DNA of 64,000 bases from Mesorhizobium_L sp035547755 (GCA_035547755.1 DASZUG010000055.1:1-64000), one strand, 5' to 3'; positions 1 to 13,630 are shown, counted from the stretch's first letter. Notes: a model not told the origin generated them from the sequence alone. Numbers and translations: made by a program.

Positions 1-813
1 ATACCTGGCCAGCCGGCCGGCCATGGCATTTGAATAGCGCGCGGTGTCGAGCCACAAATCGTCAGCGAAATAGGCGTCGAATTGCGCCGCTATGAAACGG
101 GATTTCGAGAAAAGCTGCGCTGCCCGTTTGCGAATGAAGGGCATCTCCCGGGCACGGCTTGAATCGAAAACGACGATAGCCTCAGCGCACCAGCAGCCGT
201 TCTTCGTACCGCCGAAAGAGAGGAGGTCGACGCCGCGCTTCCACGTCATTTCCGCAGGCGTCGTCCCAAGCGAGACGAGCGCGTTGGCGAAACGCGCGCC
301 GTCCATGTGAAGCGGCAGGTCCTTTTCCCGGCAGATCGCTCCGATTTTTTCGATCGCATCGAGGCTGTAGACGGTGCCGATCTCGGTCGATTGCGTGATC
401 GACACTGCGACGGGCTGGCCGGAATGGACGAATTCGGGATCGAAATGCGCCATCTTGGCGAGGAGCCCATCGGGATCGATGCGTCCCAGCGCACCATCGA
501 CGGGATGGAGCCTCGTGCCGCCGGAGAGATATTCCGGCGCGCCGCCTTCGTCTTCGACCACATGCGACTCGCGGTGACAAAATGCCACGCCGCCCGGACG
601 GCTTACCGAGGTCAGCGCAAGCGAATTGGCGGCCGTTCCCGTCGCGACGAAGAAGACGGAGACCTCACGCTCGAATATTTCGCTGAATTTCTCCTCGACT
701 TTCCGGTCGAGGTCGCTGGCGCCATAAGCGGGGGCGAAGCCCGAAGCATGCGCGGCAAGCGATTCCGCTATTCTCGGATGGGCGCCGGCCCAGTTGTCGG
801 AGGCGAAGTGCAT
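1..813 (-). CDS. ltaE: Low-specificity L-threonine aldolase, C-terminus cut by window edge
   Basis: PLP-dependent aldolase that cleaves L-threonine or L-allo-threonine to glycine and acetaldehyde in the cytoplasm. Reading from the ATG at 813 on the minus strand gives 271 residues with no stop before the window ends; full-length family members are about 340-350 residues, so the C-terminus lies outside. The N-terminus (MHFASDNWAGAHPRI) is typical. The cofactor-binding segment LHMDGAR holds Asp171 and the likely Schiff-base lysine is Lys204 in SFGGTKNG. It is transcribed divergently from gltB. The family assignment is firm; substrate preference within beta-hydroxy amino acids cannot be read from sequence. 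Confidence 0.88.
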   Translation of the reverse strand, partial: MHFASDNWAGAHPRIAESLAAHASGFAPAYGASDLDRKVEEKFSEIFEREVSVFFVATGTAANSLALTSVSRPGGVAFCHRESHVVEDEGGAPEYLSGGTRLHPVDGALGRIDPDGLLAKMAHFDPEFVHSGQPVAVSITQSTEIGTVYSLDAIEKIGAICREKDLPLHMDGARFANALVSLGTTPAEMTWKRGVDLLSFGGTKNGCWCAEAIVVFDSSRAREMPFIRKRAAQLFSKSRFIAAQFDAYFADDLWLDTARYSNAMAGRLARY

Positions 814-1151
814 TTTTGACCCCGTTCGTCCTTGAGTGTTTGGACAGTGTTGGTTTGACGGGAATGCCGCAAGCCCTCTGGACAGCTTGCCGGTGGAAAG
901 ATCATTTTCCGGTGATCTCGCGCAATAATATTTCGCTTTTCCGGCCGATTTTTTTCAATTCAATCTTGAACGATGAAAGGTTTTCTGACATACGGTATTT
1001 AGGACAGTAGTGCTGTCTTATTTATCCGCGCATTGCATCCCGGATTGCCGCATAATGGCGTCCGGCCTTTCGTATGACAGCCTGTCTGAGATGCCGGGCC
1101 ATGAGGTAGCCGGCCGATATCAACCGCCCGCGGGCAAGGAACGGAGGAAGC
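814..1151. promoter_or_regulatory. Divergent intergenic region between ltaE and gltB
   Basis: This 338 bp gap separates divergent genes and must carry both promoters. I find no convincing -35/-10 pair and no sigma-54 type -24/-12 element. The heptamer TGGACAG occurs at 841-847 and 879-885 and AGGACAG at 1001-1007; the last is the left half of a short inverted repeat (GACAG-tagtg-CTGTC, about 1003-1017). This could be an operator, but the arms are short. A good ribosome site, GGAGG at about 1143-1147, precedes gltB. No credible short gene is seen. Confidence 0.4.
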
Positions 1152-5870
<4,719 letters not shown>

Positions 5871-5931
5871 GATGGGTTATGCTATTCTTTCTGAAGGTAC
5901 GAAGAAATTGATCGATATTCGGACGATAGTT

Positions 5932-6177
5932 ATGAAAAACGCTGATAGGCACTCGAGGATCGTTTCTACTTCTGACACGATGTTTGGGAAACCGCGGATC
6001 GACGGAACCAGAATCACCGTTGAGCATGTGCTTCGGTGCTTGGCCGCAGGCTGGTCGGTTCAAGAAATTGTCGAGCAGCATCCTCGACTGACGAAAGAAG
6101 ACGTTCAGGCGGCTATCAGTTTTGCCGCCGATCAGTTGGCTGACCCAGAGCATCCTGTCGTACATGCAGCTGAGTAA
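5932..6177 (+). CDS. DUF433 antitoxin-like protein
   Basis: An 81-residue protein matching the DUF433 family, small helical proteins usually encoded directly before a DUF5615 PIN-like gene and thought to be antitoxins with a DNA-binding fold (VapB45-like). The core RIVSTSDTMFGKPRIDGTRI and the following helices (VLRCLAAGWS, VQEIVEQHP, KEDVQAAISFAADQL) are typical. An in-frame ATG exists at 5872, two bases after gltB ends, but family proteins begin close to the ATG at 5932. Two bases separate its stop from the next gene, so the two are cotranscribed. The DNA is clearly AT-richer than gltB (about 35% GC at 5881-5940), suggesting acquisition. Confidence 0.8.
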   Translation: MKNADRHSRIVSTSDTMFGKPRIDGTRITVEHVLRCLAAGWSVQEIVEQHPRLTKEDVQAAISFAADQLADPEHPVVHAAE

Positions 6178-6179
6178 AT

Positions 6180-6512
6180 ATGAAATTTCTCGCCGACGAA
6201 TGTGCTTGGCGATTGGTTGTGGATGCTCTGCGCGAAATCGGCTGGCATGGGAGTTGGATTCACGAAATATCGCCGAGTGCTTCCGATCGAGAGATATTGG
6301 AGCTTTCGGTATCCGGAAAGTGCGTGATTGTTACTGAGGACGCTGATTTTGGCGACCTCATTTTTCGCGAGGGGCTTAAAGCGTATGGAGTTGTCAGGGT
6401 GTGCCTGTCTGCCTTCCAAGCGGAGAAGAAACGCACGGCATCGGGATATCGGGGAACGGTTATTGAGTCTGGAAAGCAGCTTGATCGGGCAATTTACCAC
6501 GATCGAGCCTAA
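6180..6512 (+). CDS. DUF5615 PIN-like toxin-type protein
   Basis: A 110-residue protein of the DUF5615 (PIN-like, VapC45/Mut7-C related) family, predicted metal-dependent ribonucleases. The N-terminal MKFLADECAW supplies acidic residues (Asp6, Glu7); the later motif IVTEDADFGDLIFREG is the second acidic cluster normal for this family. It follows the DUF433 gene by two bases, the usual order for this module. GC is about 50%, lower than its neighbours. Together the two genes look like a type II toxin-antitoxin module inserted between gltB and gltD. The family fit is good; toxicity and RNase activity are inferred. Confidence 0.8.
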   Translation: MKFLADECAWRLVVDALREIGWHGSWIHEISPSASDREILELSVSGKCVIVTEDADFGDLIFREGLKAYGVVRVCLSAFQAEKKRTASGYRGTVIESGKQLDRAIYHDRA

Positions 6513-6562
6513 GCGGACGCGGCAACGCAAATTGCCCGTCGAGACGTTTGGTGAGAATTAGA

Positions 6563-8017
6563 ATGGGCAAGGTGACAGGTTTTCTCGAGATCGACCGGCA
6601 GGTGCAGAAGTACCAGCCCGCTTCCGATCGTATTCGGCATTTCAGGGAATTCACCCTGCCGATGTCGGATAAAGAGGTCGAGAAACAGGCCGCCCGCTGC
6701 ATGGATTGCGGCGTACCCTATTGTCATGGGCCGACCGGCTGCCCGGTGCACAACCAGATCCCCGACTGGAACGACCTCGTCTATAACGGAGACTGGGAAG
6801 GGGCGATCCGCAACCTCCATTCGACCAACAATTTTCCCGATTGGACCGGCCGGATCTGCCCGGCGCCCTGCGAGGAAGCCTGTACGCTCAACCTCGAGGA
6901 CATCCCCGTCGCCATCAAGACGGTGGAGCAAGCGATCGCCGACAAGGCTTACGAACTCGGTCACATCCGGCCTCAGCCTGCTGCAACGAAAAGCGGGAAG
7001 AAGGTCGCCATTATCGGCTCCGGACCGGCCGGAATGGCAGCGGCGCAGCAACTTGCGCGCGCCGGCCATGACGTCCATGTCTATGAGCGCGAAAGCCGGC
7101 CGGGCGGGCTGATGCGCTACGGCATACCCGATTTCAAGATCGAGAAGCACTATATCGACCGGCGCATCGAGCAGATGCAGGGTGAGGGCGTTTCCTTCTT
7201 CTGCGGCGTCAATGTCGGCATCGACAAGAAAGTCGAGGACCTACGGGCCGAATATGATGCCGTCATCTATTGCGGCGGGTCGGAAACCCCGCGCGCCGCC
7301 GGCATTCCAGGCGCCGGACTTCAAGGCGTGCATGATGCCATGCCCTATCTCGTGCAGCAGAACCGCCGGCTCGCTGGTGAAAATATCGACTCGGTCGCTT
7401 GGCCTTCGGTGCCCATACTTGCGTCCGGCAAGCATATCGTCGTCGTCGGCGGCGGGGATACCGCCTCTGATTGCATCGGTACCGCGTTCCGCCAGGGCGC
7501 GGTCAAGGTCACGCAGCTCGACATCCGGCCGCAGCCGCCCGAGCGCGAGGATAAGTTGACGGTGTGGCCCTATTGGGCGACTAAGATGCGCACTTCTTCT
7601 TCCCAGGCAGAAGGCGTCGAGCGCGAATTCCAGATCGCCACGCTCGAGTTCTTCGGAGAGGAGGGTGTCCTCACCGCGGTGAAATGCTGCGAGGTAGACG
7701 AAAAACGCATGCCCGTATCAGGTACGGAGTTCTTTATCCGCGCCGATCTTGCTTTCATCGCGATCGGCTTTGCCGGGCCGCTGAAGGAAGGTGTCCTCGC
7801 CGAGTTGGGCGGTGCGCTTGACGTGAATATCGACCGGCGCGGGTCCAGCAATGTGGTTGCGAACGATCGCGACTACCGCACCAGCGTCGACAAGCTTTTC
7901 GCCGCCGGCGATGTGCGCCGCGGCCAATCCCTTGTCGTTTGGGCGATCCGCGAGGGACGGCAGGCGGCGCGGGCCGTGGACGAATTCCTTATGGGATCGA
8001 CTGTCCTGCCCCGGTGA
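6563..8017 (+). CDS. gltD: Glutamate synthase (NADPH) small subunit
   Basis: Small (beta) subunit that takes electrons from NADPH through FAD and iron-sulfur clusters to GltB. The protein is 484 residues from ATG 6563 (MGKVTGFLEIDRQVQKY, the standard N-terminus); an in-frame TTG at 6548 is less likely. Cysteine motifs CMDCGVPYC and ICPAPCEEAC form the N-terminal Fe-S region, IIGSGPAGMAAAQQLARAG binds FAD, and VVVGGGDTASDCIG binds NADPH. It lies 692 bp after gltB, beyond the DUF433/DUF5615 pair. Its last 29 bp overlap the 3' end of the convergent DUF459 gene. Transcription presumably comes through from gltB or from within the cassette. Confidence 0.96.
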   Translation: MGKVTGFLEIDRQVQKYQPASDRIRHFREFTLPMSDKEVEKQAARCMDCGVPYCHGPTGCPVHNQIPDWNDLVYNGDWEGAIRNLHSTNNFPDWTGRICPAPCEEACTLNLEDIPVAIKTVEQAIADKAYELGHIRPQPAATKSGKKVAIIGSGPAGMAAAQQLARAGHDVHVYERESRPGGLMRYGIPDFKIEKHYIDRRIEQMQGEGVSFFCGVNVGIDKKVEDLRAEYDAVIYCGGSETPRAAGIPGAGLQGVHDAMPYLVQQNRRLAGENIDSVAWPSVPILASGKHIVVVGGGDTASDCIGTAFRQGAVKVTQLDIRPQPPEREDKLTVWPYWATKMRTSSSQAEGVEREFQIATLEFFGEEGVLTAVKCCEVDEKRMPVSGTEFFIRADLAFIAIGFAGPLKEGVLAELGGALDVNIDRRGSSNVVANDRDYRTSVDKLFAAGDVRRGQSLVVWAIREGRQAARAVDEFLMGSTVLPR

Positions 8018-9326
8018 TCGCGCCGGGACGGACCGGTTGCGGCTCCTGCGACTGCAGAATGATGCGGGTGATCGCATCCTCGTCGGCAGATTTTGCCGGG
8101 GCCGGCTTGGGAGGGAGACCGCCGAAATTATCGGCTCTGCCGCGCGGTGGAATGGTGGCAATGCCTTCCCCCGTCAACTTCTCCATCGCCGTCTCGCCAC
8201 CTGGCGCCGGTGTCACTGTCGCGCCGTCGAGGGCGCCGTCATCGTCCATTCCCTGATCCTTGAGCGAGATCGGCGGGGTTCGTTCCACCGGTCCCTCGCC
8301 GGTGGGGGCGGCGCCGAGGTTCGGGATGCCGGAAGGCAGGGATCCGATGTCGGGCGAAACCGCATCCCCGAGCAGGCGATTAAGATCCTTTTCGACATAA
8401 AAGGCTATTTTCGCCTTGCCCGCGCGCGAAAAATTAATCCCGTCATCCAGTCTGAGCCGCGTCGGCTGGCCGTTCACGTCCGGCCCAGTCAGCGTGAAGG
8501 CGCCGCTACCGTCGACGAAGCCGTCCCAAATGTCGACGAAGGCGCCTTTCTTCTCGTCGACGCTGTTCTGATAGATGTCGTTCAAGGCCAGCATGTCGCT
8601 CGTCATCGATGCGGAGCGGAAAGCCGGTACACCGACCCAGACGAGCGGTATGTGACGATCAGCGAGGATTTTGGCGAACGCCTTCACCCGCTTCGTATAT
8701 TCCACCACCCATTCGTCGGAACGGACAGCCTCGCTCTTGCCATCGACCGTGATCTGTTGCCGGTCGTTCGCTCCGATCATCATGACCACCACCGACGGCT
8801 TCACCGTGTCGAGCAGGGGGCCGATGCTCGCGTCCCAATCGTAGAAATCGGTGCGGACGAAGCCGGACGAGCCATTGGCCTCGTCGACGACCTTCACGCC
8901 TGGCGATTTGGCATAGGCGTCGGTCAGCCCGGCGGCCAGTTCGGAAGCAAGGAAATCGCCGACCACCATGATCGTCCGGGCATTTGGAAGCTTTTCGACC
9001 TGATCCGACGAAGGAGGGGGAGCGGCCGTCCTCCTCGGCTGCGGTTTCTCTACTCGTCGCTGGGCGGGTGGCTGCATCCGCCTTCTCGGATAGGGTAGAT
9101 ACCACCGCTGCGATCGCTCGAAGGCCGGTGGCGCATTTTCGGCATGGGCGCTTGGAACGGTTCCGAGAAAAGCGATCGCCGCGAACAGCAAAGCGATCTT
9201 GGCAGCCGGCGCGCTTGGTGCCGCAATACGAAAAAGGCGGAGCAGGGCAGATGCACGATCCCATTTCCTTCCGCCGATAAGGCGCAGAGGGAGGAAGGCC
9301 GCTATCCGTCCATGCCGTTTTATCAT
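7989..9326 (-). CDS. DUF459-type SGNH-fold periplasmic protein, catalytic residues not conserved
   Basis: A 445-residue exported protein with a long N-terminal segment and hydrophobic stretch ending in SAHA, a proline/arginine-rich linker, and a DUF459 SGNH-hydrolase-like domain (about residues 115-315). Block I reads VVGDFLAS where active SGNH enzymes have GDS, and the block V region reads DGINFS where DxxH is expected; the GAND block is kept. The classic nucleophile serine and histidine therefore appear replaced. The C-terminal 130 residues are low-complexity. It starts directly after the stop of the lytic transglycosylase gene, so the two form an operon, which suggests a cell-wall role. 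It converges on gltD with a 29 bp overlap. Confidence 0.78.
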   Translation of the reverse strand: MIKRHGRIAAFLPLRLIGGRKWDRASALLRLFRIAAPSAPAAKIALLFAAIAFLGTVPSAHAENAPPAFERSQRWYLPYPRRRMQPPAQRRVEKPQPRRTAAPPPSSDQVEKLPNARTIMVVGDFLASELAAGLTDAYAKSPGVKVVDEANGSSGFVRTDFYDWDASIGPLLDTVKPSVVVMMIGANDRQQITVDGKSEAVRSDEWVVEYTKRVKAFAKILADRHIPLVWVGVPAFRSASMTSDMLALNDIYQNSVDEKKGAFVDIWDGFVDGSGAFTLTGPDVNGQPTRLRLDDGINFSRAGKAKIAFYVEKDLNRLLGDAVSPDIGSLPSGIPNLGAAPTGEGPVERTPPISLKDQGMDDDGALDGATVTPAPGGETAMEKLTGEGIATIPPRGRADNFGGLPPKPAPAKSADEDAITRIILQSQEPQPVRPGAITGAGQSIP

Positions 9327-10547
9327 TCACCTCTGTCTCAGGCTGATCAGCACTTTCTTGCTTGGATTGCCGTCCTGGGTTAGTCCCGCCTGCGCCTGGA
9401 ACGCCTTGATGGCATCGCGGGAGCCGTCGCCGATCCGGCCGTCTATCTTGCCGTCATAATAACCAAGCGCAAGCAGACGCTTCTGCAATTCCCGGCGCTC
9501 GTCGAAGCTCAGCTTGATGAAGGGGCGATCCCAATCCTGGACGAGGCCGCCATAACCGGCGATCTGGTCGGCAAGCAAACCGACGGCAAGCGCATATCTG
9601 TCGGCATTATTGTATTTCTTGATGACAAAGAAATTCTTCAGCATCAAAAAGACCGGGCCGTTGCGGCCCTCCGGAAGTTTCAGAGCGGCCTGATCCAATC
9701 CGCGCGGAAAATCCTTGCCATTGGCTCGGGTCACGCCGAGCGCCGCCCATCGGTCAAGCGATTCGAAGCCGGCGGGAAATTTTCGCCCGGCTGGAAGCTT
9801 CACCTCATAGCCCCAGGTCTTGCCGGTCTGCCATCCGTTGCGCGCCAGGAGATTGGCGGTCGTCGCCAGTGCGTCGGGAACCGATGTCCAGATGTCGCGC
9901 CGGCCATTGCCGTCCATATCGACGCCATAGATTTCATAGCTCGTCGGAATGAACTGCGTCTGCCCCATGGCCCCAGCCCATGAGCCGGTAAGGTGCCTCT
10001 CATCGATATCGCCGCGCTGCAGGATCTTGAGCGCCGCAATCAATTGCTTGCGGGCGAAGCTCGAATAACGCTTGCTGCCATAGCCAAGGGTCGCGAGCGA
10101 ACGGATGACGTTGCGCATCACCTTGTCGTTCTTCAGCGTCTCTCCATAGTTCGACTCCATCGACCATATGGCGAGAAGAATGTAGCGGCTTACACCGTAG
10201 CGTTGTTCGATGCGGTCGAGCCAAGGCCGCCATTTTGCCGCCATGGCCTGGCCATCCGCGATCGACTGCTCCTGGACGCGGTTATCGAAATAGTTCCAGA
10301 CCGGCGCATTGAATTCCGGCTGGGCACGGGATTTTTCCAGCACTTCCGGATCCGGTTCGGTGACGTTGCGGAAAGCACGATCGAAGGTCGAGCGGGACAC
10401 GCCATGAGAGAGCGCGACGCTGCGGAAGCTTGCAACCCAATGGCGGAAGCCTTGGTCTGCTTGCGCGGGCGTTCCGCCGGCGAGCGCTGCTATGAGAGCG
10501 GCGGCGAGAATCGGAGCGATACGTCTTGCGATGGATGAAGCGGACAT
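9327..10547 (-). CDS. Lytic murein transglycosylase (MltB family) with peptidoglycan-binding domain
   Basis: Periplasmic enzyme that cleaves the MurNAc-GlcNAc bond of peptidoglycan with formation of 1,6-anhydro-MurNAc. The 406-residue protein has a signal peptide (about residues 1-30), an MltB/Slt70-like catalytic domain with the likely catalytic Glu131 in IWSMESNYG, the GAMGQTQFIPTSY motif typical of the family, and a C-terminal peptidoglycan-binding type 1 repeat (about 345-406, LGYYDGKIDGRIGDGSRDAI). A strong ribosome site, GGAGG, precedes ATG 10547. The DUF459 gene follows with zero spacing. Confidence 0.93.
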   Translation of the reverse strand: MSASSIARRIAPILAAALIAALAGGTPAQADQGFRHWVASFRSVALSHGVSRSTFDRAFRNVTEPDPEVLEKSRAQPEFNAPVWNYFDNRVQEQSIADGQAMAAKWRPWLDRIEQRYGVSRYILLAIWSMESNYGETLKNDKVMRNVIRSLATLGYGSKRYSSFARKQLIAALKILQRGDIDERHLTGSWAGAMGQTQFIPTSYEIYGVDMDGNGRRDIWTSVPDALATTANLLARNGWQTGKTWGYEVKLPAGRKFPAGFESLDRWAALGVTRANGKDFPRGLDQAALKLPEGRNGPVFLMLKNFFVIKKYNNADRYALAVGLLADQIAGYGGLVQDWDRPFIKLSFDERRELQKRLLALGYYDGKIDGRIGDGSRDAIKAFQAQAGLTQDGNPSKKVLISLRQR

Positions 10548-10736
10548 CTTCCCTCCTTCGATCAGTTGAAAAGCCTATTCATCGCGTGAGCCGGTTAGGA
10601 TTTAGTTTACCATGAGTTCCAATCGGGTCACTATTCCTGTACTTTTTGAAATCTGGAACCATGATCCGACGACATGCGTTCAGGACTCGGGCGGCATTAT
10701 GCTTTTCTGAAAATTGAACGAGGAACAGAACGAAAC

Positions 10737-11642
10737 ATGAAGAAACTGCGCAAGGCTGTCTTTCCGGTCGCGGGCCTCGGCACACGGTTCCTTCCGGCGA
10801 CTAAGGCGATCCCGAAGGAAATGCTGACGGTCGTCGACAAGCCCGTCATCCAATATGTGGTGGACGAGGCGAGAGAAGCCGGCATCGAGCACTTCATCTT
10901 CGTCACAGGCCGCAACAAAGCGGTCATCGAAGACCATTTCGATATCCATTTCGAGCTCTATGACACGCTCGCCGAACGCGGCAAGGACGCCGTCCTCGAC
11001 CGGCTGCAGGGTCTTCAGCCTGGTCCAGGCCAGACGAGTTTCACGCGCCAGCAAGTGCCGCTCGGGCTCGGGCATGCCGTCTGGTGCGCGCGCGATCTCG
11101 TCGGCGACGAACCTTTCGCCCTTCTCCTGCCCGACATGATCATGCAGTCCGAGAAGAGCTGCCTCAAGGCGATGGTCGAACTTTACGAGCATACCGGCAA
11201 CAATATCATCGCCGTCCAGGAGTGCGATCCTGCGGAAACGCACAAATATGGCATTGTTGGAAAGGGAGCGGATGCCCATTCCGGCTTCGAGGTCACGGCG
11301 ATGGTGGAAAAGCCGAAGCCCGAAAATGCGCCGACCAATCTCTACATCAACGGACGCTATATTCTGCAGCCTGAAATCTTCTCCATCCTTGAAAACCAGG
11401 AAAAGGGCGCCGGCAACGAGATTCAGCTTACCGACGGTATGCTTCGGCTGAAGGAGAAGCAGCCTTTTTATGGCTATCACTATCGCGGCCGGACCTTCGA
11501 TTGCGGCTCGCCGGAGGGCTTTATCGAGGCGAACGTCGCCTTTGCCTTGTTGCGGGAGGACATGCGCGAGCGCATCGGCAGGCTGATCGACGAAGCTTCG
11601 GGCGATATCCATCCCGGCTCAAAGATCAGGGCAGCGGAATAA
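10737..11642 (+). CDS. galU: UTP-glucose-1-phosphate uridylyltransferase
   Basis: Makes UDP-glucose from UTP and glucose 1-phosphate, the precursor of exopolysaccharide, LPS sugars and cyclic glucans. The 301-residue protein has the nucleotidyltransferase signature GLGTRFLPATKAIPKEML close to the N-terminus and the conserved VDKPVIQYVVDEA, ITAMVEKP-like and FDCGSPEGF blocks of bacterial GalU. ATG 10737 matches the family N-terminus and follows AGGA at 10721-10724; an upstream in-frame start at 10674 would add an unrelated extension. It is divergent from the transglycosylase and convergent with the outer membrane protein gene. Confidence 0.95.
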   Translation: MKKLRKAVFPVAGLGTRFLPATKAIPKEMLTVVDKPVIQYVVDEAREAGIEHFIFVTGRNKAVIEDHFDIHFELYDTLAERGKDAVLDRLQGLQPGPGQTSFTRQQVPLGLGHAVWCARDLVGDEPFALLLPDMIMQSEKSCLKAMVELYEHTGNNIIAVQECDPAETHKYGIVGKGADAHSGFEVTAMVEKPKPENAPTNLYINGRYILQPEIFSILENQEKGAGNEIQLTDGMLRLKEKQPFYGYHYRGRTFDCGSPEGFIEANVAFALLREDMRERIGRLIDEASGDIHPGSKIRAAE

Positions 11643-11652
11643 TTCCGTTTTA

Positions 11653-13446
11653 TCAGCGCTGGACGATAAAGCCGAGGAAGATGCTTTCGGCTTTATAGTC
11701 GCGGCCCTCGATGTTGCTGACCTGCTGCTCGTGCCTGACCTTGCCGGTAATGCCTGCGTAGCGGTTCAGCCAATAGATCAGGCCGGCTTCAGCGTCCCAG
11801 CCGAAATCGTGGCCGTTGGTGCCCGAATAGTCACGCCACAGCATGCCGAGCGTGGCTATACCGGTCAGATTGGCGCGCATCTGCCGTTCGAGCGAAATCT
11901 GGCCGGTGTAGAGTATGTCTCCGGACTGGCCCGCTGTCGTCGTCCCTTCGATTTGGGTCGCGCCCTGGAGCGAAACGGTCGTTCCGCGGATTGGAGACCA
12001 TTTGAGATCCGCAGCGATCGATGGGCCGGAAATTGGTGCGAGGCGGCCGTCGTCCGGCGTTTCCCTGAGCCAGCCTGCCGAAAACTCGCCGGATAGCTTG
12101 TCAGTCAGGTTGAGCGTTACGCCGGCGCGCGCGCCGACCCGATCGGCGGAGCGCGCATAGCCGGCATCATCAAGCCGCAGATCATAATAACGCCGGCCAA
12201 GCTCGCCTTCGACGAAGGGGATGACGGAAGGAGAAAGCTCGTAGCCGGCGCGGAGCACGCCCGTCACCAGCGTGTTGTTCCTGTCCTTCTGCGAGAGCGT
12301 TCCGCCCGACTCCAGCTTGGCGTTCCCGTAAATGTCGCGTTCCAGATTGCCGGTAATGCCGAGCCGCAGCTTGCCGACAGCCTTTTCGAGACCGACGCTG
12401 CTGGTGAGCGTCTGCGTCAGCGGCTCTTCGGTCGTTCCTTCGATGATGACGGGCGATTCCGCCGTTTCCGGCGTGACCGCATAGCCGAGTTTGATCTTGC
12501 CGCGCAGTTCATGCGTGATGTCAAGATCGAGTTCGCCGTCCACCCCCGCAGTCGGTTGCGACAAATCCTGCCCTGCCACGGATTTGCGGAAGATGCCGTA
12601 GGCATTGATGTTGGCGGAATGGCGGGACCAGTCCGAGACGGCATTCAGGCGGAGCGTCGTTTCGGACAGGATCGCCGATTTGCCGTCCGTGCTGGAATCG
12701 GCATTCGTCGTCGCTGTAAGGCCTGACTGGATCGACGTGTTGACGTTGAATGTTCCTAGCCTGAGACCGAGCGGCGCATAGGGATCGTCGTCATATTGGG
12801 CCTTCTTGCTGTTTTCGATCGGTTTTTCGCGCTGGTTTTCGGACAGGGCGCGACCCAGATCCCTGTTCTGGGAATCGATCGAGATGGCGCGAAGATTGCC
12901 GGTCGTTTCCGGCGAAAGCGGTTCGTCCTGCGTATCCTCATCGGAGACGGTTTTCTTCCTGGCGGTGGAGCTCTTCTTCGATGACTGAGTCTGGTCCGCC
13001 GTGGCGCCGGCTTGATCCTGATCGGAGGAGCCGAGTGTGCCGAAAGGCTGCTGATCGATTCCGTCCGCCGTGTCGGCAGTATTAGCTATCGCACCGGCCT
13101 GGCCGCCGCCCGCTGGCGCGGAAAGAGCAGCATTGGAACCTCCAGTCGTGTTGTCCGGCAAAGCATCCTGGCTGGCCGGAACATAGGCATCGTCCTGGCC
13201 GTCATTCCCGGCGTCCACAACGGTATCCGTCGCCGGCGTGACGGCGCCGAAAAGGCCGCCATTCGATTGGTTATTGGGCAAATCGCCGCGCAATGCCAGG
13301 GTTTGCTGCGCCGATGCGGGAGCCGCGTTGATCAATGCCAGCGCCGCTACGCCGACGAAAAGTGCGGCCAGCCGCGTTTTGCGCGCATGTCTGATCGTTG
13401 GATTCGGAAAAAGAGACATCGTCCCTGACAGACTCTTGGCGCGCAT
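11653..13446 (-). CDS. Outer membrane beta-barrel protein (putative beta-barrel porin 2 type)
   Basis: A 597-residue protein with a signal peptide ending in APASA near residue 46, a long acidic, Ser/Gln/Asp-rich disordered stretch (about 50-220), and a C-terminal barrel of about 370 residues built of alternating amphipathic strands, beginning LGLRLGTFNVNTSIQSG as in the putative beta-barrel porin 2 family. An alternative start at Met10 (13419) has AGGGA just upstream and gives a more usual signal peptide. The barrel ends in FIVQR rather than a terminal aromatic residue. Function is unknown; family members are common beside polysaccharide genes, and galU is convergent 10 bp away. Confidence 0.72.
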   Translation of the reverse strand: MRAKSLSGTMSLFPNPTIRHARKTRLAALFVGVAALALINAAPASAQQTLALRGDLPNNQSNGGLFGAVTPATDTVVDAGNDGQDDAYVPASQDALPDNTTGGSNAALSAPAGGGQAGAIANTADTADGIDQQPFGTLGSSDQDQAGATADQTQSSKKSSTARKKTVSDEDTQDEPLSPETTGNLRAISIDSQNRDLGRALSENQREKPIENSKKAQYDDDPYAPLGLRLGTFNVNTSIQSGLTATTNADSSTDGKSAILSETTLRLNAVSDWSRHSANINAYGIFRKSVAGQDLSQPTAGVDGELDLDITHELRGKIKLGYAVTPETAESPVIIEGTTEEPLTQTLTSSVGLEKAVGKLRLGITGNLERDIYGNAKLESGGTLSQKDRNNTLVTGVLRAGYELSPSVIPFVEGELGRRYYDLRLDDAGYARSADRVGARAGVTLNLTDKLSGEFSAGWLRETPDDGRLAPISGPSIAADLKWSPIRGTTVSLQGATQIEGTTTAGQSGDILYTGQISLERQMRANLTGIATLGMLWRDYSGTNGHDFGWDAEAGLIYWLNRYAGITGKVRHEQQVSNIEGRDYKAESIFLGFIVQR

Positions 13447-13630
13447 AGAATTTTACGGAAAGGTAAATCGCGATGGTTAACGGAGCGTTGAAACTGCGGG
13501 CTCGGGAAGGCGTGGTGTTTACCTTTTCAAGGCGGCAGGACGCTGATGCCGGGCAAAATCTCCCGCGAAAATGCCCAAGCGGTGCGCAAAATGGATTCCG
13601 CTTTTCGCGCCGATGCTGTAGAGCGGGTCC

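Noticed and set aside
841..1017. Three GGACAG heptamers and a GACAG/CTGTC repeat before gltB as regulator sites
   Set aside because: Spacing is irregular (38 and 122 bp) and arms only 5 bp; kept only as a remark in the intergenic entry.
5871..5931. TTGATC-N17-TATGAA as promoter of the DUF433 gene
   Set aside because: The -10 would overlap the chosen start codon, placing transcription start inside the gene.
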